Below are positions 7,074-15,732 of a DNA stretch of 54,964 nt, piece by piece. The stretch is taken from positions 1-54,964 of the forward strand of contig NZ_LZSY01000175.1 in assembly GCF_001665625.1 (NCBI RefSeq), in the 5' to 3' direction. The translations under genes were made by a program, and so were the position numbers. Source of the stretch: Mycolicibacterium peregrinum (GTDB taxonomy: Bacteria; Actinomycetota; Actinomycetes; Mycobacteriales; Mycobacteriaceae). Under the pieces are notes generated by a model, which searched no databases, was not told the origin of the DNA, and saw only the letters and a program-made list of their open reading frames with translations. Each line of letters begins with the position of its first letter. Positions within the stretch are counted from its first letter, which is position 1.

Positions 7074-7880
7074 CTAGGGGGCCAGGGCGACAATCCGCTC
7101 GGCCCGGCGCAGCACCGGGGCGTCGACCATCAGACCGTCGTGCTGGAAGACGCCGCGTTCGGTAGCCACCCGGGCGAGTACTGCCCGCGCCCAGCTGATC
7201 TGCTCATCGGTCGGCGCATAGGCCGAGCGGATGACGGCGACCTGTGTGGGGTGAATCGCCACCTTGGCGTCGAAACCGACCGCGACCGCGTCGTCGGACT
7301 CGGCCCGCAGGCCGTCGAGATCCTTGATGTCGAGGTACACCGAATCCAGCGCCAGCTTCCCGTAGGCCTTGGCCGCCAGCAGGGTCTGCGACCGCACGTG
7401 CTGGGCGACGTCACGGTAGGTGCCGTCAGGCCACCGGTTGGCGGTGCCACCGGTGACCGCGAAGAGGTCCTCGGCTCCCCACATCACCGCGAAGGCGTTG
7501 TCGGGCTGCACCAACTCGACGACGTTCAACGCGGCCAGCGGGGTCTCGATCAACACCACGACATCCAGCGGGGCCAGGGCGCGCACCTGATCGGCATGCT
7601 CGGTCTTGGCCAGCATCACGGTGGTGTAATCGGTTGCGGCGACTGCCTTCAGGTCCAGTTCGTGATCGGCGGTGTCGGTCGGGTTGACCCGCACCACGGT
7701 GCGGGCCGGATCCAGCCGCGTGTCGATCAAGGCCTGGCGAGCGGCGGGGCGGTCCTTGGCCGCACATCCGTCCTCGAGATCGAGGATCACCACATCGGCT
7801 GCCGCCGCCGCCTTTGCGAATCGCTCCGGACGGTCGGCCGGGCAGAACAGCCAGCCTGGACCGGGTGCCTGGAGTGCCAT
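7074..7880 (-). CDS. citE: CitE-like beta-hydroxyacyl-CoA lyase
   Basis: A 268-residue HpcH/HpaI-type TIM-barrel lyase. Visible motifs: ILDLEDGC (near residue 33), the Arg in VVRVNP, the metal-binding Glu in VLIETPLAALN, WGAEDL and KVAIHPTQV. The orthologue Rv2498c has been described as a stereospecific beta-hydroxyacyl-CoA lyase acting on (R)-3-hydroxy-3-methylglutaryl-CoA in leucine catabolism and on itamalyl-CoA in itaconate breakdown. The context fits: methylcrotonyl-CoA carboxylase, an isovaleryl-CoA dehydrogenase candidate and a MaoC hydratase lie directly upstream. The start ATG 7880 shares one base with the stop of the upstream gene (TGATG). The name citE is historical; this is not citrate lyase. 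Confidence 0.9.
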   Translation of the reverse strand: MALQAPGPGWLFCPADRPERFAKAAAAADVVILDLEDGCAAKDRPAARQALIDTRLDPARTVVRVNPTDTADHELDLKAVAATDYTTVMLAKTEHADQVRALAPLDVVVLIETPLAALNVVELVQPDNAFAVMWGAEDLFAVTGGTANRWPDGTYRDVAQHVRSQTLLAAKAYGKLALDSVYLDIKDLDGLRAESDDAVAVGFDAKVAIHPTQVAVIRSAYAPTDEQISWARAVLARVATERGVFQHDGLMVDAPVLRRAERIVALAP

Positions 7881-8368
7881 CAGGAATCCCCCTCCGGGCG
7901 CATCCGCATCAGGGCCTTGCGGGTAGCCGTGGCCACGATGTCACCGTGCTGGTTGCGGCCGGTGTGCACGAACGTGACGATGCCCTCGCCGGGACGGCTC
8001 TTGGATGCCCGCTTCTCGGTGACGACGGTCTCGGCGTAGAGCGTATCGCCATGAAACATCGGCTTGGGGAAAGCGATTTCGGAGAACCCCAGGTTTCCGA
8101 CGGTGGTGCCCTGGGTGAGCTGGGAGACAGAGAGCCCGACCAGGGTCGCCAGCGTGAACATCGAGTTCACCAGCCGCTGGTTGAACGGCGGCTGCTGCTC
8201 GGACCAGGCCGCATCGAGGTGTAGCGCCTGGGTGTTCATGGTCACCGCGGTGAACAGTGTGTTGTCGGCCTCGGTGATGGTGCGCCCGGGACGGTGCAGG
8301 TAGCGCACTCCGGTCTCGAACTCCTCGAACCAGAGCCCACGCTGTTCGATCACTCGCTCCTCGGTCAC
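7880..8368 (-). CDS. MaoC-like hydratase
   Basis: A 162-residue hot-dog-fold protein, orthologous by position to Rv2499c. The MaoC features are GRTITEADNTLFTAVTMN near the N-terminus, a family position that normally carries the catalytic Asp/His pair, and MFHGDTLYAETVV. Here the N-terminal motif reads EADNTLFTAVTMNTQALHLD. In this operon the likely substrate is methylglutaconyl-CoA (leucine pathway) or itaconyl-CoA; this is inferred from neighbours. GTG 8368 overlaps the fadE19 stop as GTGA, and its own stop overlaps citE as TGATG, so it is translated as part of the operon. Confidence 0.85.
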   Translation of the reverse strand: MTEERVIEQRGLWFEEFETGVRYLHRPGRTITEADNTLFTAVTMNTQALHLDAAWSEQQPPFNQRLVNSMFTLATLVGLSVSQLTQGTTVGNLGFSEIAFPKPMFHGDTLYAETVVTEKRASKSRPGEGIVTFVHTGRNQHGDIVATATRKALMRMRPEGDS

Positions 8369-9528
8369 AGACCCGCCTCCCGCGCGATCAGCATCAGCTG
8401 CACTTCGGTTGTCCCCTCACCGATTTCGAGGATCTTGCTGTCCCGGTAGTGACGCGCCACCGGGTATTCGTTCATGAAACCGTAGCCGCCGAAGATCTGG
8501 GTGGCGTCGCGGGCGTTGTCCATCGCCGCCTCGCTGGAGACCAGCTTGGCCACCGACGCCGCCTTCTTGAACGGCTTGCCGGACAGCATCAACGCCGCGG
8601 CGTCGTAGTACGCGGCGCGGGCAGTGTGGGCGCGGGCCTCCATCCGGGCGATCTTGAAGGCGATGGCCTGGTACGTGCCGATGGCCGCGCCGAAGGCCTG
8701 ACGTTCCTTGGCGTACTTCACACATTCGTCCACGCAACCCTGCGCCACACCGACGGACAGCGCCGCGATGGCGATGCGGCCCTCGTCGAGGATGCGCAGG
8801 AAGTTGGCATAACCGCGGCCGCGCTCACCCAGCAGGTTCTCGGCGGGTACCCGGACGTCGTCGAAGCTCAGGGGGTGGGTGTCCGAGGCGTTCCAGCCGA
8901 CCTTGTTGTAGGCCGGTTCGGCGGTGAATCCCTCGATGGGCACGGGCACCAGGATCGACGAGATCTCCTTCTTGCCGCCGTCACGTTCGCCGGTGACCGC
9001 GGTGACCGTGACCAGCTTGGTGATGTCGGTACCGGAGTTGGTGATGAACTGCTTGGAGCCATTGATAATCCAGTGGCCGTCGTCCATCTTCGCGGTCGTC
9101 TTGGTGGCGCCGGCGTCGCTGCCGCCGCCGGCCTCGGTCAGGCCGAAGGCGCCCAGCGCCTTGCCACTGGCCAGCAGCGGCAGCCACTCTTCCTTCTGGG
9201 CGTCGTTACCGAAGCGGTAGACCGGCATGGCGCCCAGGGAAACCCCCGCCTCCAGCGTGATGGCCACGCTCTGGTCCACCTTGCCGAGTTCCTCCAGGGC
9301 CAGGCAGAGCGCGAAGTAGTCGCCGCCCATGCCGCCGTACTCCTCGGGGAACGGCAGTCCGAACAGACCCATGTCGGCCATGCCGGCCACGACCTCATAC
9401 GGGAACGAATGTTCCTCATCGTGTTTCGCGGCCACCGGGGCGACGACGCTCTGGGCGAAGTCGCGGACGGTCTTGGCCAGTTCCGCGTAATGGTCCGGCA
9501 AGGTGCCGGTGGACAGAAAGTCCGTCAT
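8365..9528 (-). CDS. fadE19: Acyl-CoA dehydrogenase, probable isovaleryl-CoA dehydrogenase
   Basis: A 387-residue flavoprotein with the three ACAD segments: N-terminal helical domain, middle beta domain (AFGLTEAGGGSDAGATKTTA, KQFITNSGTD) and C-terminal helical domain (QIFGGYGFMNEYPVARHYRDSK). The Glu of EIGEGTTEVQ sits where the catalytic base of medium-chain ACADs lies. Isovaleryl-CoA dehydrogenases carry the base elsewhere, so substrate assignment rests mainly on operon context and synteny with Rv2500c. ATG 9528 forms an ATGA overlap with the accA1 stop. The much longer open frame (to 9840) is inside accA1 and is rejected. Confidence 0.88.
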   Translation of the reverse strand: MTDFLSTGTLPDHYAELAKTVRDFAQSVVAPVAAKHDEEHSFPYEVVAGMADMGLFGLPFPEEYGGMGGDYFALCLALEELGKVDQSVAITLEAGVSLGAMPVYRFGNDAQKEEWLPLLASGKALGAFGLTEAGGGSDAGATKTTAKMDDGHWIINGSKQFITNSGTDITKLVTVTAVTGERDGGKKEISSILVPVPIEGFTAEPAYNKVGWNASDTHPLSFDDVRVPAENLLGERGRGYANFLRILDEGRIAIAALSVGVAQGCVDECVKYAKERQAFGAAIGTYQAIAFKIARMEARAHTARAAYYDAAALMLSGKPFKKAASVAKLVSSEAAMDNARDATQIFGGYGFMNEYPVARHYRDSKILEIGEGTTEVQLMLIAREAGL

Positions 9529-11537
9529 TGCTCGTTCTCCTGTGTTGCAGCGGTAATCCGGGCCAGCGGCTGGCCCACCTTGACCTGGTCGCCGACGGCG
9601 ACAAGTAGCTCGGCCACACCATCGGTGGGCGCCGTCAGGGCATGCTCCATCTTCATCGCCTCCACGGTGACGACCATGGTTCCGGCGGTCACCTCCGTGC
9701 CGCTCGCAACGCCCACGGCGACAACCGATCCCGGCATGGGGCTGACGAGTTCGGCGTTGCCGCTGTGCTCGTCGTCGGGTCGCACCGGCGCCTCGCGGAC
9801 CTCCTCGACGAGGTAACTGCGTCCGGCGCCGGAGAGCCACAGCTGACCGACACCCCCGCTCAGTTGCGTGGCGACCAGGTACTCAGCCCGCATCCCGTCG
9901 AGGGTGAGGGTGAACCGATCTCCGACGAATGCCGCGCTGACGGTGTGGGTTTCACCGTGCTCGACGGAAGCCGTGGCCTGATCGGGAGTACCGGTGAGGT
10001 ACACGTGGTCGGTGCGCTCGCCGGCCCGCAGCCGGAACGCCGCGGGGGCACGCTCCCCCACCCGCCAACCGGTCGGCCGTGCCCACAGATCGTCGCCGGC
10101 CTCGGTCCAGTTGCTGATCCACTGGTAGGCCGCCGCGGCGATCAACTCGACGTCGCCGAGGGCCTTGGGCGCGAAATCCGGCGCCCGACGGTCCAACAGG
10201 CCGGTGTCCAGTCGGCCGGCCGCCACATCGGGATCGGCCAGCAGGAAGCGCAGGAACTCGGTGTTGGTGGTCAGGCCCAGTACCGCGGTATCGGCCAGCG
10301 CCCGGTCCAGCTTGTGCAGCGCCGCGGCCCGGTCGGCGCCGTAGGCGATGACCTTCGAGAGCATCGGGTCGTAGTCGCTGCCGACGACCGTGCCCGCGGC
10401 CAGGCCGGAATCCACCCGCACGCCGGGTCCGGTCGGCTCGCGCAATCCCAGTACCGGCCCCCCGGTGGGAAGGAAGCCGTTGGCCGGGTCCTCGGCGTAC
10501 ACCCTGGCCTCGATGGCATGTCCGGTCATGACGATGTCGTCCTGGCCGAGCACGAGCTTCTCCCCCGCGGCAATGCGCACCTGCTGCTCCACCAGGTCCA
10601 CACCGGTCACCATTTCGGTGACCGGGTGTTCCACCTGAAGCCGGGTGTTCATCTCCATGAAGAAGAACTCATCGGGTGCATCCGCGGACACGATGAACTC
10701 CACCGTGCCGGCGCCCGTGTAGTCGACGCTACGCGCGGTGTCGCAGGCGGCGGCCCCGATGCGAGCCCGGGTGGCCGGATCCAACAGGGGTGACGGCGCT
10801 TCCTCGATGACCTTCTGGTGGCGGCGCTGCAGACTGCATTCGCGCTCCCCCAGGTGGATCACGCTGCCGTGGCCGTCGGCGAGCACCTGCACCTCGATAT
10901 GGCGGGGCCGCAACACGAATCGTTCCAGAAACAGGGTGTCGTCACCGAACGCGGCCGCGGCCTCGCGACGGGCGCTGGTCAGCGCGGCAGGCAGATCGGC
11001 AGCCTGTTCGACCACACGCATGCCCTTGCCACCACCACCTGCCGACGGCTTCACCAGAACGGGGAACCCGACCTCGGGTGCGCCCGCGATCAGCTCGTCA
11101 TCGGTCAGGCCTGGACGCGAGATGCCGGGTACGACGGGGACGCCGAACGCAGACACCGCGGCCTTGGCCGCGATCTTGTCGCCCATGGTGGCGATCGCCG
11201 AAGCGGGCGGGCCGATGAACACGATGCCCGCGGCCTGCAGTGCGGCGGCGAACTCGGCGTTCTCGGAAAGGAATCCGTAGCCGGGGTGCACTGCCTGCGC
11301 ACCGGTGCGCTGCGCAGCCGAAACCACCGCGTCGATGTCGAGGTAGCTCTGCCGGGCCGCGGCCGGTCCGATACGGACGGCCACGTCTGCCTCTGCGACG
11401 TGTCGGGCGCCGGCGTCGGCGTCGCTGAACACCGCCACCGACCGGATGCCCATGGCTCGCAGGGTGCGGATGACCCGCACCGCGATCTCGCCACGGTTGG
11501 CGACGAGGACTGTGTCGAATAGGGAGAGGCTCATCAT
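9525..11537 (-). CDS. accA1: Biotin-dependent acyl-CoA carboxylase alpha subunit (methylcrotonyl-CoA type)
   Basis: A 670-residue protein combining biotin carboxylase and biotin carboxyl carrier domains. Seen in order: biotin carboxylase N-domain (VLVANRGEIAVRVIRT), ATP-grasp domain (KPSAGGGGKGMRVV, ERFVLRPRHIEVQVLAD, EMNTRLQVEHPVTE), a central linker domain, and a C-terminal biotinyl domain with the biotinylated Lys in VEAMKMEHAL. With AccD1 it probably carboxylates 3-methylcrotonyl-CoA, the step after isovaleryl-CoA dehydrogenation. ATG 11537 overlaps the accD1 stop (TGATG); a second ATG follows directly at 11534. Its stop overlaps fadE19. It is syntenic with Rv2501c. Confidence 0.93.
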   Translation of the reverse strand: MMSLSLFDTVLVANRGEIAVRVIRTLRAMGIRSVAVFSDADAGARHVAEADVAVRIGPAAARQSYLDIDAVVSAAQRTGAQAVHPGYGFLSENAEFAAALQAAGIVFIGPPASAIATMGDKIAAKAAVSAFGVPVVPGISRPGLTDDELIAGAPEVGFPVLVKPSAGGGGKGMRVVEQAADLPAALTSARREAAAAFGDDTLFLERFVLRPRHIEVQVLADGHGSVIHLGERECSLQRRHQKVIEEAPSPLLDPATRARIGAAACDTARSVDYTGAGTVEFIVSADAPDEFFFMEMNTRLQVEHPVTEMVTGVDLVEQQVRIAAGEKLVLGQDDIVMTGHAIEARVYAEDPANGFLPTGGPVLGLREPTGPGVRVDSGLAAGTVVGSDYDPMLSKVIAYGADRAAALHKLDRALADTAVLGLTTNTEFLRFLLADPDVAAGRLDTGLLDRRAPDFAPKALGDVELIAAAAYQWISNWTEAGDDLWARPTGWRVGERAPAAFRLRAGERTDHVYLTGTPDQATASVEHGETHTVSAAFVGDRFTLTLDGMRAEYLVATQLSGGVGQLWLSGAGRSYLVEEVREAPVRPDDEHSGNAELVSPMPGSVVAVGVASGTEVTAGTMVVTVEAMKMEHALTAPTDGVAELLVAVGDQVKVGQPLARITAATQENEQ

Positions 11538-13090
11538 CACATCCGGAATACGCCGTAGGAGACCGGCTCCAGCGGAGCCTGGCCGACAACCGAAAGAGCA
11601 AGGCCGAGCACTGTTCTGGTGTCGGCCGGGTCGATCACCCCGTCGTCCCAGAGCCGGGCCGTCGAATAGTACGGGTTGCCCTGATGCTCGTACTGGGCCC
11701 GGATCGGCTCCTTGAACTGCTCTTCTTCCTCGGCGCTCATGTCGCCGCGCACCGTGGCCAGCACCGAAGCGGCCTGCTCGCCGCCCATCACCGAGATACG
11801 GGCATTGGGCCACATCCACAGGAACCGCGGCGAATAGGCACGCCCGCACATCGAGTAGTTACCGGCCCCGTAGGAGCCGCCGATCACCACGGTCAGCTTC
11901 GGCACCCGGGCGCAGGCCACCGCGGTGACCATCTTGGCGCCGTGCTTGGCGATACCCGAGGCCTCGTAGTCGCGGCCGACCATGAACCCGGCGATGTTCT
12001 GCAGGAACAACAACGGGGTCTTGCGCTTGTCGCACAGCTCGATGAAATGCGCTCCCTTGAGCGCGGATTCGCCGAACAGCACACCGTTGTTGGCGACGAT
12101 GCCGACCGGGTGGCCGTGGATGCGGGCGAACCCGGTGACCAGGGTGGTGCCGTACTCGGCCTTGAACTCGCTGAACTCGCCGCCGTCGACGATCCGGGTG
12201 ATCACCTCGTGCACGTCATACGGCACGCGGGAGTCGACCGGGACCACGTCGTAGAGCTCGCTCTGGTCGGCGACGGCGTCCACGGTGGGTGTCACGGCCC
12301 ACGGCGGGGCCTCGGCCGGCCCGAGGGTGGCGACGATGTTGCGCACGATCCGCAGCGCGTCACGGTCGTCGTGGGCCAGATGGTCGGTGACACCGGAGGT
12401 CTTGGAATGCAGGTCACCGCCGCCGAGGTCCTCGGCGGTCACGACCTCACCGGTCGCGGCCTTCACCAGCGGCGGACCTCCCAGAAAGATCGTGCCCTGG
12501 TTGCGCACGATGACGGCCTCATCGCTCATCGCGGGCACATAGGCGCCACCCGCGGTGCACGAGCCGAGCACCGCGGCGATCTGGGCGATGCCCTGCGCGC
12601 TCATCGTGGCCTGGTTGTAGAAGATCCGGCCGAAGTGCTCGCGGTCGGGGAACACCTCGTCCTGACGCGGCAGGAAGGCACCGCCGGAGTCGACGAGATA
12701 GATGCACGGCAGCTTGTTCTGGAGCGCGATCTCCTGCGCACGCAGGTGCTTCTTGACCGTGACCGGGTAATACGTGCCGCCTTTGACGGTCGCGTCGTTC
12801 GCGACGATCAGGCATTCCCGGCCCGACACCCGGCCGATGCCCGCGATCATCCCGGCACCGGGACACTCGTCGTCGTAAATCCCGTCGGCAGCCAGTGCGG
12901 CGATCTCCAGGAACGGGCTGCCCGGGTCCAGCAGCCCGTCGACCCGATCGCGGGGCAGCAACTTGCCCCGGTCGACGTGGCGTTGACGGGCCCGCTCGGG
13001 GCCGCCGAGTGCGGCGGTGGCGAGCTTGGCGCGCAACTGCCCAACCAGCGCCAGATGCTCGTCGCGGTGCGATGACAAGGCAGCTCCCAT
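11537..13090 (-). CDS. accD1: Acyl-CoA carboxylase beta subunit (methylcrotonyl-CoA type)
   Basis: A 517-residue carboxyltransferase with two crotonase-like halves: the N-half around GGAFLPRQDEVFPD and GSCTAGGAYVPAMSDE, and the C-half around LLFLQNIAGFMVG and GGSYGAGNYSMCGRAYSPRF. It transfers CO2 from biotin on AccA1 to the acyl-CoA. It is the first gene of the accD1-accA1-fadE19-maoC-citE operon. ATG 13090 lies immediately downstream of a pair of GTTA-N8-TAAC palindromes shared with the divergent TetR gene, so regulator binding here should directly affect its promoter. It is syntenic with Rv2502c. Confidence 0.93.
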   Translation of the reverse strand: MGAALSSHRDEHLALVGQLRAKLATAALGGPERARQRHVDRGKLLPRDRVDGLLDPGSPFLEIAALAADGIYDDECPGAGMIAGIGRVSGRECLIVANDATVKGGTYYPVTVKKHLRAQEIALQNKLPCIYLVDSGGAFLPRQDEVFPDREHFGRIFYNQATMSAQGIAQIAAVLGSCTAGGAYVPAMSDEAVIVRNQGTIFLGGPPLVKAATGEVVTAEDLGGGDLHSKTSGVTDHLAHDDRDALRIVRNIVATLGPAEAPPWAVTPTVDAVADQSELYDVVPVDSRVPYDVHEVITRIVDGGEFSEFKAEYGTTLVTGFARIHGHPVGIVANNGVLFGESALKGAHFIELCDKRKTPLLFLQNIAGFMVGRDYEASGIAKHGAKMVTAVACARVPKLTVVIGGSYGAGNYSMCGRAYSPRFLWMWPNARISVMGGEQAASVLATVRGDMSAEEEEQFKEPIRAQYEHQGNPYYSTARLWDDGVIDPADTRTVLGLALSVVGQAPLEPVSYGVFRM

Positions 13091-13094
13091 TTCG

Positions 13095-13135
13095 GTTAAT
13101 GACGACTAACTCGTGCTAGGTTAGTTTTCATTAAC
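13095..13135. promoter_or_regulatory. Paired GTTA-N8-TAAC operators between accD1 and tetR
   Basis: Two 16-bp palindromic sites, GTTAATGACGACTAAC (13095-13110) and GTTAGTTTTCATTAAC (13120-13135), lie 25 bp centre to centre. Each fits GTTAnTnnnnAnTAAC, and they are inverted repeats of each other with 14 of 16 matches. They occupy most of the 70-bp gap between the divergent starts, the normal arrangement for a TetR protein that controls itself and its target operon. Confidence 0.85.
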
Positions 13136-13160
13136 TGAGTTGTCTACCCCCGGAGGCGCC

Positions 13161-13754
13161 ATGTCCGACAGCGCCGTCACCCGTCGCAGCAAGGCGAAGT
13201 CCGACCGCCGCAGTCAACTGATCGCTGCCGCCGAACGGCTTGTGGCCGAACGCGGTTACCTCGCGGTACGCCTGGAGGACATCTGCTCTGCGGTCGGCAT
13301 CTCCGGGCCGGCCATCTATCGGCACTTCCCCAACAAAGAGGCCCTGCTGGTCGAACTGCTGGTCGGGATCAGTACCCGCCTGCTCGCCGGAGCGCAGGAG
13401 GTCACCGCCCGCAGCGCCCCGCCCGCCGACACCCTGAACGGCCTCGTGGACTTCCATCTCGACTTCGTCTTCGGCGAGCCCGACCTGATCCGTATCCAGG
13501 ACCGCGACCTGGCACATCTGCCCGACACCGCCAAGCGTCAGGTGCGGCGGTCCCAGCGGCAGTATGTCGAGATCTGGGTGGCGGTCCTGACCCAGGTGAA
13601 CCCGGATCTGGCCGAGGACGACGCCCGCGTGATGGCTCACGCCGCGTTCGGCCTGCTGAACTCCACCCCCTACAGCGTGAGACCCGCTGTCCCCAAGACA
13701 CATTCCCGCGCGGTACTGCGCCGGATGACGCTGGCCGCGCTCACCGCCGACTAG
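13161..13754 (+). CDS. TetR-family regulator of the leucine catabolic operon
   Basis: A 197-residue TetR repressor. The N-terminal helix-turn-helix covers roughly residues 15-60 (QLIAAAERLVAERGYLAVRL, ICSAVGISGPAIYRHFPNKE); the rest is the ligand-binding helical domain. ATG 13161 follows CGGAGG; an in-frame TTG at 13140 lies too close to the operator. It is divergent from accD1 and is syntenic with Rv2506. The probable effector is an acyl-CoA of the branched-chain pathway, an inference from the genes it faces. Its 3' end overlaps the convergent S9 peptidase gene by 4 bases. Confidence 0.9.
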   Translation: MSDSAVTRRSKAKSDRRSQLIAAAERLVAERGYLAVRLEDICSAVGISGPAIYRHFPNKEALLVELLVGISTRLLAGAQEVTARSAPPADTLNGLVDFHLDFVFGEPDLIRIQDRDLAHLPDTAKRQVRRSQRQYVEIWVAVLTQVNPDLAEDDARVMAHAAFGLLNSTPYSVRPAVPKTHSRAVLRRMTLAALTAD

Positions 13755-15649
13755 ACACCGAACGCCTTGGACAGCCAACGGGTCGCCGCATCGACCAGCA
13801 CGGCGCGGTTCTCCCGTTTGACGATCTCGTGGCCGTCGTCGTCGAAGATCAACAGTTCGGCGGTGCGCCCGAGTGCCACCAGCGCCTCGTACATCTGACG
13901 GGATTCGTCGGGCAGCACGTTCGTGTCGTTGCCGCCGTGCACCAGCAGCAGCGGGGCGATCACGGCATCCGCCCTCGGCAGCGGCGAAAGCCGTTCCAGC
14001 AGATCACGATCCGCGACCGGATGGCCGTACTCGGGGTAGGACGCCGCGGCGATCCACTGCTCGGTGGTGTGGTAGAAGCTGTTCAGGTCGCTCATCCCGC
14101 AGATGCTGATGCCGGCGACGAACAGTTCCGGGTGGAAGGCCAGCGCCGCCTGGGTCAGATAGCCGCCGTACGACCACCCGGTACAGGCCAGCCGATCGGC
14201 CGGCGCAACACCCTGGTCCACCAGATACTTCGCACAATCGGCGACATCGTCGATCGCGGCGAACCGCAACTCCTTGTCATCGGCGTGCACGAAAGCCCGA
14301 CCGAACCCGCCCGAGCCGCGCACGTTCGGCGCCAGCACCGCAAAACCGGCCTCCAGCAGCGCCGGGAAGATCTCGTTGTATTCGGGCCGCGCCTGTCCCT
14401 CAGGGCCACCGTGCAGGAACATCACCGCACCCACCGTCTCCCCCTGCGGCCGGTACAACCACCCGGTGAGCTCCAACCCGTCGCGTGCGGTGATCCGCTC
14501 CAGCGTCGGCGCCGCAGTCAGGGGCCCGCTGCTGGGTTCCCGGTCGATCCGCTCCCATTCCAGTGAGCGCGGATCGACGAGTTCGACGGTGCGCGGCAAC
14601 GACGGCCCCTGCACGGTCACCGCCACCATGGACCCGCCCGCGCTGATGCTGAGCTCACCGGCGACCGGACCGGGCATGGGAATCGGTGCCGACAGCGATT
14701 CGTCGGCATATTCCAGGACCTGCAACTCGCTGCGGCCGTCGATGTTCCACAACAACGCGACGGTGGACAGATCGTCACTGACCACGAACTCGTCGAGCTC
14801 ATAGCCGGCCCGTTCGGCGACGACGTGGTACGTCACGCCCTCGGCGGTCACCGTCACCTCCAGCAGACGGGCGTGCGCGGCGCCGTTGTCACTGCGGATC
14901 AGGGCCCGCACGAAGCCTTCGGTGCTGCCCGGCTCATAGGTGCTGGCCGGGTAGTACAGGGTGGTCTCACCTTCGACACCGCTGCGGAGCCGTCGCGGGG
15001 TGTGATCGTCGAGGATCACACCGAAATCGGTGACCGACCCGGGATCCGATGGCAGCAGCGCGATCTCGGTCAACCCCCACAGCATGATGAGCTCCTGGTA
15101 CCCACGCGGTCCGACCCGCACCAGCGAGGCGCCCGCCCACGCATCGACCAGCCGCCCGCCCGACCGTCGGTCGAGAATGAGGGTGCCCCCGGTCGCCGGG
15201 TCGATCAGGCACGAGCTGCCGACACCGTCCTCTCCGGTGAGGATCGCCGCGACCTGGCTGCCGTCCCAACTGATCAGTTCGGCCGTGCCCTCGGCGTTGG
15301 GCGGCCAGTAGTCGATCCGGCGCGCGTCACGGTCGTCGGGATCGGTCGTCACCACCCAGATCTGGCTGCGGGTCCCACCTTCGGGGGCCACCTGGCACGC
15401 CAGCCAGTGGCCGTCGGCGGAATGGATGACCTTCGTCACGGGCCCGACCACGGGCAGTTCGACGTCGCGCGAGGAACTGGCCCGCCATCCGCGCAGGAAG
15501 CGCTGCACCGCCCGCGGATAGCCGCCATCGTCGACCAAGTGGGCAAATGCCGTCGCATCCGGTGACAACGACGCGCCGTAGTTCACCCGCACATGCCGAT
15601 CTGCGGCCACCTCGCGTCCTCCCGTCACTTGCGCAGTCCACTCCAGCAT
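13751..15649 (-). CDS. S9-family (prolyl oligopeptidase-like) peptidase or acyl-peptide hydrolase
   Basis: A 632-residue protein with an N-terminal beta-propeller-like region of about 380 residues (repeated short strands ending in Asp/Gly turns) and a C-terminal alpha/beta-hydrolase domain. The nucleophile is the Ser of CTGWSYGGYLTQ; the acid is probably in HGGNDTNVLP and the His in FDDDGHEI. No signal peptide is visible, so it is likely cytoplasmic. It sits where M. tuberculosis has no such gene between Rv2506 and Rv2507, as far as I recall, so it may be a lineage-specific insertion or a loss there. Substrate unknown. Confidence 0.85.
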   Translation of the reverse strand: MLEWTAQVTGGREVAADRHVRVNYGASLSPDATAFAHLVDDGGYPRAVQRFLRGWRASSSRDVELPVVGPVTKVIHSADGHWLACQVAPEGGTRSQIWVVTTDPDDRDARRIDYWPPNAEGTAELISWDGSQVAAILTGEDGVGSSCLIDPATGGTLILDRRSGGRLVDAWAGASLVRVGPRGYQELIMLWGLTEIALLPSDPGSVTDFGVILDDHTPRRLRSGVEGETTLYYPASTYEPGSTEGFVRALIRSDNGAAHARLLEVTVTAEGVTYHVVAERAGYELDEFVVSDDLSTVALLWNIDGRSELQVLEYADESLSAPIPMPGPVAGELSISAGGSMVAVTVQGPSLPRTVELVDPRSLEWERIDREPSSGPLTAAPTLERITARDGLELTGWLYRPQGETVGAVMFLHGGPEGQARPEYNEIFPALLEAGFAVLAPNVRGSGGFGRAFVHADDKELRFAAIDDVADCAKYLVDQGVAPADRLACTGWSYGGYLTQAALAFHPELFVAGISICGMSDLNSFYHTTEQWIAAASYPEYGHPVADRDLLERLSPLPRADAVIAPLLLVHGGNDTNVLPDESRQMYEALVALGRTAELLIFDDDGHEIVKRENRAVLVDAATRWLSKAFGV

Positions 15650-15732
15650 CTCTCATCACCACTCGATCCCTGGGACCTCGGTCGCAGCGGACTGAGCGCC
15701 CGCACAGGTACCCTCGCAGCCATGAGGTGGGC

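Noticed and set aside
9529..9840. N-terminal extension of the acyl-CoA dehydrogenase frame
   Set aside because: It lies entirely inside accA1, is Arg-rich without homology features, and ATG 9528 has an ATGA overlap typical of this operon.
11098..11601. Alternative minus-strand frames within accA1 and accD1
   Set aside because: They are out-of-frame translations of the carboxylase genes with Arg-rich, motif-free products.
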